This document shows, in pieces, positions 23,101-33,094 of a DNA stretch of 64,000 bases (positions are counted from its first letter, which is position 1; each line of letters begins with the position of its first letter). The DNA comes from Codonopsis lanceolata (taxonomy: Eukaryota; Streptophyta; Magnoliopsida; Asterales; Campanulaceae): the NCBI GenBank assembly GCA_013146195.2, contig CM028381.1, forward strand, positions 93,141,255-93,205,254, read 5' to 3'. The notes under the pieces were generated by a model, which was not told where the DNA came from, made no database searches, and saw only the letters and a program-made list of their open reading frames with translations. The translations under genes were made by a program, and so were the position numbers.

Positions 23101-23392
23101 ATCTTTTAATGATAATTACTTATGGAGTGGATAAAGAAAGTAGATTGCACCTTTTCTGATACCTCCTTACAAATTTTCGGTACTTTAAACTACATAAGTA
23201 TTTCGTTGTGAAACTCAAGTGTGATGATCTTATGTGTTTTCTTTGCCTTATGAATCCTTCCGCTTATCTTTCCTAATGTAATCAGGTATGCAGGTATGTA
23301 GCTTAGCCTCAGAAAATTTATAGAGATAGTTCATTTCAGCAATTTTTGTTTGGTTCCTATGTAGTAATTCTAATGTGCACTTGGCATGTCAG
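20200..23392 (+). other. Gene-like but unassigned DNA inside the CACTA-like element
   Basis: 20220-20700 resembles a plant 5' region: CT-rich leader-like sequence then TCTCTCTC runs. Short open stretches at 21545-21715 (plus strand, hydrophobic), 22040-22110 and 22170-22390 look like exon scraps, but none has a recognisable domain. Consistent splice phases could not be joined. It may be a captured host gene of which only the final exon (next entry) is clear. Confidence 0.3.
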
Positions 23393-23532
23393 ATTGTGTT
23401 GATAATGTCTTTGAACCCCTTGGATCTGAAGAGAAATGGGGTATTCCTCCACCAGCCAAAAACGGATTAGCAAGCGAAATCCCACCTATGCCCCTAGTTG
23501 GAGCTTCGGTCTCAGAACTAACCCAGAGATGA
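23393..23532 (+). pseudogene. Probable captured last exon of an unidentified host gene
   Basis: A splice acceptor (gcatgtcag) ends at 23392. The frame that follows reads CVDNVFEPLGSEEKWGIPPP then AKNGLASEIPPMPLVGASVS and ends ELTQR before a TGA at 23530-23532. The composition is that of a real protein C-terminus rich in Pro/Glu, not of AT-rich noise. I do not recognise the family. Confidence 0.45.
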
Positions 23533-23829
23533 TCAAGGTGTTTCCAGCACACAAGTTATTTTAAATGCTCTTAGAGTTGCTAGGATATAAATATGTGGAT
23601 AAGACAATGTTTTTAGGGATACGATGGTTTAAGATAAATTTGTACGACATTATTTTGTTTTAATATTAAAGAGTTTAAAGAGTAATTTTAAATGTCTTTT
23701 GGAGTGTTTATTTTTTGGTAATATGTGAATTTTGATGTCTACGAGTCTATCACACTGTAGAATGATTCTTAACAAGTTCCTAAAGCATTTTCTAGTATGA
23801 TACTTTTAATTTTTTTTTAAATTACAACG

Positions 23830-24262
23830 TGATGGATCATCCTAAAATGAAAGGTGTCGGTGCGATTATATCAATATATTATTGAGACGCCTAATCTCAT
23901 CGCATCAATGTGATACTATTAGGATGTCTAAACATGTCCTATCACGATATGATATTAGGATGATAAATTGTGTTATTGAGATGAATTATTAGAACGACAA
24001 ATTTCATCATATCAAGATGATATATTAGGACGCTTCTCCTCGTCCAATTATGCTACTATATTAGGACGCCATACGACATCAGTTTAAAAATATTAGGACG
24101 TTCTTTATGGGACGATTGAAAGCGTTCTAATACATTTTGTTTTATTGAGTCGCTCCTAAAAGTCCTATTAACTTTTTGCTACCCCTTTAGATAGGATGCC
24201 CGAGTTTGCGTCCTATCAAGTAAGGCGTCCTATAAAGCCATATGTAAGAACTCAATTGGGGG
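23830..24262. repeat. CACTA right subterminal repeat array
   Basis: Repeated words tattaggacgcc/tattaggatgtc at about 50-60 bp spacing, in inverted orientation relative to 17060-17460. The array leads to the terminal complement of CTACAACAAAAAGTG. Confidence 0.7.
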
Positions 24263-24969
24263 TCCTAATAGACACTTTTTGTTGTAGTTGGAATCAATAA
24301 TTTTTATTGTTGGTGTAATTGATGATGGAAAAGATGAAGCAGTCCGAAGAAATTGATGAGAAATTGGGGAATTTGAGAAAATTGGTGAGTTCATGTTGTG
24401 AGCTTTGGAAAATCTTTGGAGAATTTGAGAAAATTGGGGAGTTCATCTTGGGTTTTAGATTTGAATTGGATTTTAGTTTTTTAAAAGATTGAAGATGAAG
24501 ATGATTAAATTATTGAATTGACAACTAACCCCTTTTATTTTGTACTTCTCAAAAAGTTAGTCATAAGAAACTTGTTAGTAATGGTAATTTAGTTATATTG
24601 TAAAAAAGTTGACGAAAAATGTAACGGTAACGGTGGATGGGGGAAATTGATCCAAAAAAGTGAGTTAAGGGACTATATGAATAAGTTTTAAAATTTGAAG
24701 ACCAAACTAATTTTTTTGTAAATGTCAAAAAACCAAAATATTATTTTATTCAATCAGAATGCATATATACATGTGAGAACCATGGGATTCCTGAATGAAT
24801 CAAAGGGAAGAGTCAGCTTTACATAAACTAGATTGTGTGTCCGTACCTATGGCACGATGTTAGTACGAGAGCAGATTATTAAATGAAATTCAACAAAAAT
24901 ATTGAAAAATATGAGTGGGGGAGTTGGAGAGAGAGAGAGAGAATATATTCATTAGCTCTATTGTATTAT

Positions 24970-26487
24970 GGGTAGTCTCCTGTAAGACGGTCTTATGGAT
25001 CCTTATCCGTAAAACGGAGCTCCATTTAAAAATTCGCTGGTCATAATAAATAAATAATATGTTACAAAAAAATAACAAAAATAAGTTAGTTGAGTTGATT
25101 CCCAATGAATCACTTAAGATTTCATTTATGGTGCGTTTGGTCATTGGTTCGAAACTCATCAGCATTTTTTTAAATTTTATTGCCAGAGATTACGATCAAT
25201 CAGAGTGTCACTTTTAAATATAGAATGTGTCGCTTTTAAGTTTTACGTGTGTCACTTTTGGCAAAAAAAATCACTTTTCATCTTTAATTTTTTTTTCATA
25301 AGTGTCACGTTTAGTGTGTCACTTTTAGGTATTAATTGTGTCACTTTTAGGAATTAGGTGTGTCACTTTTGGTAAAACAACTTATTTTTATAATCATACA
25401 ATTTGTATCAATAAGAGTGTCACTTTTAGGCTTGGAGTGTGCTACCTTTAGGACTAAAGTGTGTCACTTTTTGGGCTAGTGATTTTAACAACAATAATCA
25501 ATTGAACACTACTGAAATATATCTTATCATTAATAGAGATGTATATAATCCCAAGTGTTAATCGTTAAAAACACAAAACCATAACTTTTTTCAAGGTAAA
25601 GTATATGTTTCTTACTCAAACTTACAAAATTTACTTAAAATATATCTAAAATAACCGAGCATTAGAAGTCTTGGAACCAAATTCCTTGGCTTGATGGGAA
25701 TCAGAAAAATCAGTAGTCTTTTTCTTGCCCTTTTCAATACTTCCCTTAATTATTTTTTTCATTCCCTTCGTAACAGAGCGAGCATGATCAAGACATGTAG
25801 TAGATGAAATTGGAACACGAGATGATTCATTTTGTTCCGGTAAATTCTTTAAGGAAGAGTGCCACTTTTTAGTATTAAGAGTGTCACTTTTTAGTATTAA
25901 GAGTGTCACTTTTTAGTATTAAATATGTCACTTTTTAGTATTAAGAGTGTTAATTTTAGTATTAAATGTAACACTTTTTATATTAAGAGTGTCACTTTTT
26001 AGTATTAAATGTGTTACTTTTTAGTATTAAGAGTGTTACTTTGTATTTTAATAAAAATTATAATAAATTTTCATTTATAGTGTCACTTTTAACATTAAAA
26101 TGTATCACTTTTGTGTTTTTAATGTGTCATGTTTGGTTTTAAATGTGTCATTTAGCATTTCGTCAAAGTCCATTAGGATTTGTCAAGTATCCCAAGGCAA
26201 TTGATGCTAACGGATGACTAACGGAGCTAACAAACATTGAAAGTGGAGGGGCACCGGTGCAAATAAAGGAAATGAGCATTAAAAATAAAATTTGTTGTTA
26301 GAGGGAGTTGAACCTTGAATCAATCAACTCCAATTAAATTAAACCTTTAAGATTTACGCTTCACAACTCATCCAATCAACATTTGTAATTTACATTAACA
26401 TGTTTATTTATTAACCCATAAATTTGTAAATGAGGCTCCGTCTTACGGATTTAGGATCCGTAAAACCGTCTTACACAAGTCTTTGCC
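24970..26487. mobile_element. MULE with an internal 'gtgtcactttt' minisatellite
   Basis: Inverted ends of about 55 bp share the core TAAGACGGTCTTATGGATCC. A perfect 10-bp repeat, attgtattat, flanks the element (24960-24969 and 26488-26497). The interior is dominated by repeats of gtgtcacttttNNtattaa. On the minus strand 25646-25909 an 87-codon lysine-rich frame is open, but I do not recognise it and part of it reads through the minisatellite. Confidence 0.8.
25190..26160. repeat. Minisatellite, unit gtgtcactttttagtattaa(ga)
   Basis: The densest part is 25850-26045, with about nine units of 21-23 bp. More diverged units lie at 25200-25480 and 26075-26150. A non-repetitive block (25490-25850) separates the two sides. 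Confidence 0.85.
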
Positions 26488-26497
26488 ATTGTATTAT

Positions 26498-27154
26498 AGA
26501 TATAATATAATAGAATATATTCATTAGCTCATTTCTTTTTCATAAATTACAACCCCCAAAAAATAAAAATGGGGGGTAAAATATACTAATCGTAATAACT
26601 CTTACAATTCAGTCATGTAAATGGAACAGAACATTACTAAATTCATGTATATTGATATACATGTTCTCATACAATGGATACCCTTTATCATGCACATATT
26701 AGGCAACTTACATACTTTCTACGGCCCCCCATTTTCCCCTTCTACAGCCACCACCAACCCAACCCCCCAACAAAAAAAAAGACCAAAAGGCACTTGACCT
26801 TCATCAACCATTTGAGAAAAACAAAAAAGCAAACATAAAGTTTTTTTTTTTTTAAACTGTTTAAACTAAAAATAAAACAATTATTTTAAAACGAGTGTTG
26901 CCTATTTGAGGTGACGGTTTATAAAAACGTTTTTTTTTCATAGGTTGACGAAGGTCAAGGGCAAGTCGATCTCTGTTTCGTTCGCAACAATCGTGATTTT
27001 CATACTCCAAAGTATTGGCAAGTGCTGTTGAAGAAGACGATTTGAGTATCTCAGGAACAATATTTCGAAAATTGACTATAGCGGTTGAAAAAAAATAACG
27101 CGGACTGGAGCGAAAAAAAAGTTTGGGAGAAGGTATCGGCCCACAATTTCCCAT
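26498..27154 (-). other. Intergenic DNA with one unassigned open frame
   Basis: 26498-26860 is AT-rich with C/A runs and no feature. The minus frame 27154-26861 (97 codons, MGNCGPIPSPKLFF...) begins exactly where the target duplication of the next MULE starts. It contains homopolymer-rich stretches and no recognised domain, so I do not call it a gene. Confidence 0.25.
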
Positions 27155-27163
27155 TTTAATATA

Positions 27164-28184
27164 GGGTGAAATTCAAGTCAGTCATTTTTTAAAAGTTTAT
27201 AACTGTTCCAATTCATCATCGTTTTTTTAAATCAGAAAAAGTCACTTTTGGGGGCGAAACACTACGATGTCCTTAATGAGCCAGATGTGTACTACAAATA
27301 ATTCTCTCAAATGCACCGCACTGCATCAATTTTTGCACCAAAATGCATCAATTTTACTGTATCATTTTTGCACCTCGATGATCAATTTAAATTCATAATC
27401 CAATTTTGCAGCGTGATGCATCATTAATTTTTGTAATGCAGTACAAAATTGGATTAGGTAATTCTAATTGTGCATCGTGATGCGTCAATTTTTGCAACGC
27501 GATGCATCAATTAGAATTACATAATCTAATTATGTATGGCGATGCAAATATTTGATAATGCATCACGCTATAATATTAAACAAACCAGATTTTTGTTTAC
27601 ATTCTTTCCGGTACACAATCAACAAAATGATATTAAATTAGTGCATTTTTCTTGCATCCAAAATTCAAATCGATGCATCACGATTCACAAATGATACATT
27701 GTAATTCAAAATTGATGTTTCTAGATTCACAAACGATGTCCAACAATGAACTAAAATTTATTCTAGGCATTTCATGGAGCAGTTTACAAGAATAGCAACA
27801 TAACATACAAAATGAACCTATTTTGAATCAAACACACAAACACAATGAAAGAACATCAGAAGAACACGAAAAAGAAGACAAAGAAGAAGAAGCATAGGAA
27901 GAAAAAGAACACATTGTTGAAACTGAAGATCAATAGACGAAGATGAAAGAAAATGGGAAGTTAATGTGGTGGATTAATCGAATCCAAGATGAAACACACA
28001 AGTGCTCTTTACCACCCGACCTACCAATTCTTTTCCTCTCCATCCATGAGAATTTCAGTCGTAAATTCTCTTCTGCAGACATTTTAAGAAAGATTTCACA
28101 AAAATGGACTTTAGAAGTTAAAAAAATCGAAGGACCCAGGGTTAAGGGGTTAAATTGAGAAAGGGACCGACACGTAATTTCTCC
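27164..28184. mobile_element. MULE, 1.0 kb non-autonomous
   Basis: A perfect 9-bp duplication, tttaatata, flanks it (27155-27163 and 28185-28193). Ends GGGTGAAATTCAAGTCAGTC and the complement GGAGAAATTACGTGTCGGTC are imperfect inverted repeats. The interior (27290-27730) repeats gatgcatcaattttt-type words. Confidence 0.8.
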
Positions 28185-28699
28185 TTTAATATACTTGTAG
28201 ACCGTGAGCAATGGGTCGGGCTAGTCAAGCCCGTGTCAAGCTTAATGAGCCAAGTGTTAAAATCGGGTCGAGGTGGGCCAACCCAAAATTTCATTGAACC
28301 GCCAAAACTAAAGCCCAAATCCGTTAAAACACCAAGCCACCTGGACTAGCCCATGAACCAAGGCATATATCAATGGAAAAATTACAAGCCGGTACAACTT
28401 TTAAAACATGTTTTCAAATAAATCCAGCTATTTTTTAGACATATCTTTTAGATACAATTTTAGGGCAAAATTATGTTACAGCCCTTTATTTCTTTGTATC
28501 GGGAAAAGTACGCCGCCTCTCCCGCCCACCCCCGCTCATAGCTTCATTTCGCTTATGCCCCGCTTCTCACGCCGCCGTAGTTCGCTTTGCCGACGCCGCC
28601 AAATTTACGCCCCAAAATTTTGAATTGACGATTTCGAGAAATTCCAAAGAATTCAATTGAAAGGTATGTCCCTTTAAAAATTCTTTCATTCTCAATTAT

Positions 28700-29215
28700 A
28701 TGCCTTAGGTTTCTTGATGCCGGCTTGGCATTATAGTTTCGATTGATTTTGTTTGTAATGTCAATATATCCCGATGCCGTGGCTTGGCATTATAGTTTTC
28801 GATTGATTTTGTTTCGCAAAATAATGTCAATGTATCCCGATGCCGTGGCTTGGCACGAGTTTTTGGATTAATTTGGTACCGATAATAATGTCAATGCATC
28901 CCGATGCCGTGGCTTGTGATCGTAGTTTCGATTGATTTTGGTCCTCGAAAATACCCGTTGTCGTTAATGCATCCCGATGCCGTGGCTTGGCATCGAGTTT
29001 CGGATTAATTTGGTACCGCATAATAATATTCATCCCGATGCCGTGGTTTGGCATCGAGTTTGTTGATTGATTTTGGTCCTCCAAAATACCGTCAATGCAT
29101 CCCGATGCCGTGTCTTGGCATCGACTTTCGCATTAAAGTTGGTACCGCATATTGCTATCAATGCATCCCGATGCCGTGTCTTGGCATCGAAGTTTCAGAT
29201 TGATTTGTTCCTCGC
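28700..29215. repeat. Upstream hairpin-repeat array of the MULE
   Basis: Eight units 57-73 bp apart carry cccgatgccgtggcttggca. Within each, CGATGCC and GGCATCG form a 7-bp stem with a 6-7 base loop. The stem is followed by a conserved tail (tcggattNattttggt). Minor base losses between units are frequent. Confidence 0.85.
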
Positions 29216-29403
29216 ATAATGGCTTGCGATTGAGATTGAGGCTTTAAGACTATAAATATATTATTGGGGAACATTTTCCTAAGTGATAGATTTATTTTGA
29301 ATTGTCCAAAGTGTGTATATCTTCACTTTCACCTTTCTCCTTGATCATAAATGATTTTGTTTCCTTATGTAACGCTTGAGCAAGCAAGAGGATCTTATTG
29401 TTA

Positions 29404-31753
29404 ATGGAGTCCAAGTTGTTATGATTTTGCTGAAATTTAGGGAGAGACAATTGTGAAAAGGGTTACGATGGTTTTGAGTTTTCTGATTTGCTGTTATCAA
29501 TTACAAGCAAATATTCTGTTAATGTTGAAACTTTGAGATTGAGATATTCTCTTGGACCTCATCAAAATTGTATTTTATCAAATGATGAAGATTTTTGAAT
29601 ATGTTGGTGCTGGGTAAAATTCTAAGCATTTATGTTATTTCAAGAGATGTTATTGATGTTTTGGGTGCAATTGTTGATGGTGTAGAGAATGATTTGGGGT
29701 CAAAGGTTGATTTTGGTCCTTCTAGGATTAGTTTGATGCTTCTTCTTCTTATAAGTCAAAGGGTGATTTTGGTCCTTCTAGGAGTAGTTTGGATGCTTCT
29801 TCTTCTCATAATGGTAAACTGTTGATGTTGGTTTTGCTGAAATTGATAATGAAAGTTATCCTGCTTATGATTTTTTTCCTGTTACATCTTCCAGTAATTT
29901 GTTATCAGTTGGTTGGGAAGAGATTATCACCGGATCTGGACAAATATTTAAAGGTGGCATTAGAGAGTTTCAGATCGAACTTATGAAATATTCTATGAAA
30001 CTTGGATTTGAATATGTTTTTGCTAGGAATGAGAGTAAGAGGGCTACCGTTGTTTGTGGTAATAAATTCATTGATAAATGTGATTGGTTCATCAAGTGTG
30101 TCGTTTCTAGTGTTGATAATTCTATAATTATAAAGAAGTGCAATCTTACACACGCTTGCAAAGTTTCTTTTATTGATGGAGTTAAGAAATCAAAAAGGAT
30201 GGGTTATAATGTAATTGCAGATTTTATTTGTGATAATGTTCGAGTCACCAAATTATTCTCGCAAGGATGTAATTGAGTATGTTAGATCCATTATGGGGTT
30301 GAGATATCATATATGACAAAGATGGAGAAGTGTTGAGGTTGCTCGTAATAAGGTATTTGGTAGTTATGATGAATCGTTTGATGAGTTGCAGTGGTATGTT
30401 GAAGCTTTGAAGAAGAGTAATCCGGGCAGTTTGGCATTTATTGAATCGTATTCCATTTCAAAATGTTTCACCCTGTTATTCATATGTTTTCGCATGTTTG
30501 GATGGTTTTAATTATTGTCGGCCTATATTGTTTGTAGATCGGACATTTATGAAATCTCGATGTAAGTCAACTCTCTTATCCGCCACGGCAAAGGATGGTA
30601 ATCAAGGTAAGTTGACGTGACACTTATATTGGTTTGTGTTTTCTATGTGTTTTGATGTGAAAGTTGTTGTTTTACTAATTTGAATATTTCATTTTTGTTT
30701 TTATATAGGACTATTTCCATTTGCCTTTGCTGTTGTAAGTTCAGAAAATTATGATAATTGGCATTGGTTTCTTTCAAAAGTAAAAGAAGCAGTTAATGGT
30801 CGTGATGTGCTTATTGTATCGATCGAAATGTTGGGTTGATGCAAGCGATTCCGTATGTTTTTGGTAGTTCTAAGCATTTTTTTGTTTGGTTCATCTTTGT
30901 CGTAATTTGAAAGATATGTGTGGTGGCAAGCGCTCTTCCTTTCGCAAGAATATTTGTTTAAAATTTAAAGAATGTGCTTATGCGCCTACAGCTTGAGTTG
31001 TTTGAGAAGAAGCTTGAGGTATTTAAAGGAGTTGGTGACGATTGCCTTAGATTTTTGGTTGACCTTCCTTTCGCATTGGGCCATTGCACATTGTTCTCGA
31101 TAATCGTTATTCGAACTTACATCAAATGCCGCAGAGTCATTCAACAATTGGATTATTGATGCTCGAGGACTTCCTATCACTTGTATGGTGGATCGTATAA
31201 GAAAAAAACTTATGGTATGGTTTGTCGAAAGACCGAATAATGGTTTGAAATGGAACAAGCTTTTTGTGCTAAGATGGATAAAAAGTGGATAGAGAATTTG
31301 AAATTTGGTATGTCATGGCAGGTTATGAAAGCTACTAACTCTATTTATGAAGTTGTATCTAATCCTACTGTGCGAGTTGATTTGGATTGTCGAACATGTT
31401 CTTGCTATCAATGGCAGATTCAAGGCTTCCCATGCTGTCATGCTGTTGTTGTTATTGTCAGAGCACAGAGAGCAGTTGAAGACATAATTGATAAATACTT
31501 TTTAAATAGTTATTATGTCAAGTGCTACGAGGGAAGCCTTATTCCAATTCCAACAACTTATAAGTATGAGATTCAAAAATCATCAGAAGCTTCAGTAATC
31601 TTACCCCCAGTAATGAAGAAATTGCCTGGACGGCCTAAGAAGAAGCGAATTGCATCCAAGGGTGAAATTCAGAGTAGTACAAGGAAACATAAATGTAGTA
31701 GATGTAATAAATGTTGTAATCACAATTCTAGGACATGTAGAGATTCAGTGTAA
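29404..31753 (+). pseudogene. MULE transposase (MuDR type), frame-broken
   Basis: The order of parts is complete. An N-terminal region lies near 29455-29600. A MuDR DNA-binding domain (about 29899-30180) follows. The DDE catalytic region has FVDGTF near 30535 and LFPFAFAVVSSENYDNWHWF near 30710. A SWIM finger (CRTCSCYQWQ...GFPCCHA, 31390-31446) follows. Then come an AT-hook-like PGRPKKKR (31627) and a zinc knuckle CSRCNKCCNHNSRTC ending in TAG/TAA at about 31753. A GT-AG intron fits at 30607-30708. Several single-base frame breaks separate these parts, one at the second catalytic Asp motif (about 30820). The last segment, 31250-31753, is open for 167 codons. It would cut and paste elements with this family's ends. 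Confidence 0.85.
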
Positions 31754-31869
31754 TGTTGATTATATTTTAGTTGACGAACTGAAGAATTTATGAGTTTGAT
31801 TATTGGAATTGAACGTAAATTGGATTTTGTTTTGTGGTCCTCGAAAAATCTTTGAATCTTTGTTATCAA

Positions 31870-32475
31870 TTTTTTTGAAATTTCAATGGAACCCGATGCC
31901 GTGGGTTGGCATCAGAGCTTCTGGATTGATTTGGGTCCTGCAAAATCCATTCAAATGCAACCTGATGCCAGGGGTTGGCATCGAGCTTCGGATTGATTTT
32001 GGTCCCGCAAAATCCTATTCAATTCAACCCGATGCCGTGGTTGGCATCGAGCTTTCGGATTGATTTTGGTCCTCCAAAATCAAGTCAAATGCATCCCGAT
32101 GCCGTGGGTTGGCATCGTGAGCTTCTGATTGATTTGGGTCCCAATGCAATGCCGTGGTTGGCAATCCATTTTGGTCCGCAAAATCCATTCAATGCAACCC
32201 GATGCCGTGTCTTGGCATCGAGGTTCTCGATTGATTTTGGTCCTCCAACAAGTCAATGCATCCCCGATGCGTGGGTTTGGCATCGAAGCTTCGATTGATT
32301 TTGGTCCTACAAAATCCATTCAATGCAACCCGATGCCGTTGCTTGGCATCGAGGTTCGATTAATTTTGGTTCTCGATATTGCCGTCAAAATTATCCTCGA
32401 TGCCGGATTGGCATCGATTTTTTCGATTGATTTTGGTCCTCCAAAATCATGTCAAATGTATCCTCGATGGTATTA
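31870..32475. repeat. Downstream hairpin-repeat array of the MULE
   Basis: About nine or ten units of cccgatgccgtgggttggca plus cttcggattgattttggtcc-type tail, at about 60-68 bp spacing. They are in the same orientation as the upstream array, so they are direct and not inverted copies across the transposase. Confidence 0.85.
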
Positions 32476-32540
32476 TGTAACAAATTGCACATGGCCATCG
32501 ATTTTGCTTTTTACAAAAAGACCATCAATATTTGTAATTT

Positions 32541-32807
32541 GATACAAATGAGCAGACAATGTCAAAAGTAAACAATAAACCATCATAATGTTTACATCCC
32601 AAACACTTCTCCCAAATTTCCAAATTAGAACATTGTTTTCAAAGTAGCTTGTGTGAATATTGTTTCCATCGCCTACGTGAATAACCACTCCATCATTTTT
32701 CTTACATTTTGTTTATATGATACCGCCATGATTCTTCCTGACCTTCTGTACTTTTTTGAATCTCTTTTCAATCTTTTGTTTCTTTTTTCTTTCCCTTTGA
32801 TTTCTTC
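32541..32807. other. Unassigned DNA before the assembly gap
   Basis: No element end is visible. The minus frame 32688-32473 (MVIHVGDGNNIHTSYFENNV...) is open for 71 codons but unrecognised. It may be a second MULE-associated reading frame or chance. Confidence 0.3.
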
Positions 32808-32907
32808 NNNNNNNNNNNNNNNNNNNNNNNNNNNNNNNNNNNNNNNNNNNNNNNNNNNNNNNNNNNNNNNNNNNNNNNNNNNNNNNNNNNNNNNNNNNNN
32901 NNNNNNN
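32808..32907. other. Assembly gap, exactly 100 N
   Basis: One hundred consecutive Ns, the usual placeholder for a gap of unknown size. It joins the MULE region to the interior of a Tat-type retrotransposon. The 3' part of the MULE and the 5' LTR and gag of the retrotransposon are missing here. Confidence 0.98.
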
Positions 32908-33094
32908 TAACGATCGATATAAATTTAACATAAGAATCAACACTCCCGGCTCTGAAAGGCCGACAGCCGCTAAAAAACAAGCCTCGATGTATTTGTTCGA
33001 CTGCCGAAGATATGCAAGGAATCGCCGAGACCGTTGCACGCCATGGTTGAACGCCGATCCTACATTCCGACTCCATCCAAAGAATGGGCCCAAG

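Larger units (their letters stand above)
17042..24289. mobile_element. CACTA-like (En/Spm) non-autonomous element, 7.2 kb
   Basis: The left end gACTAAAACAAAAAGG (17042) and right end (complement AACTACAACAAAAAGTGTC, 24289) are a decayed CACTACAAC-type terminal repeat. Each is followed inward by an array of subterminal repeats in opposite orientation (17060-17460, 23830-24260). That architecture is typical of plant CACTA elements. No TNP2-type transposase frame is present. The 3-bp flanks do not match, so the boundaries are tentative. The interior holds a 158-bp tandem array, a MITE and gene-like pieces. Confidence 0.55.
28375..32540 (+). mobile_element. Transposase-bearing MULE, family partner of the Pack-MULE at 2761
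   Basis: The left end (28378-28490) matches the left end of the Pack-MULE almost base for base (aaattacaag, cggtaca, cttttaaaacat, ttttcaaat). It is followed by a hairpin-repeat array, a MuDR-type transposase (29404-31753) and a second hairpin-repeat array. The right terminal repeat is not visible before the assembly gap at 32808, so the right boundary is unknown. Confidence 0.75.

Noticed and set aside
25850..26060. Possible CRISPR-like array
   Set aside because: Units are contiguous without unique spacers and lie in a plant transposon: a minisatellite.
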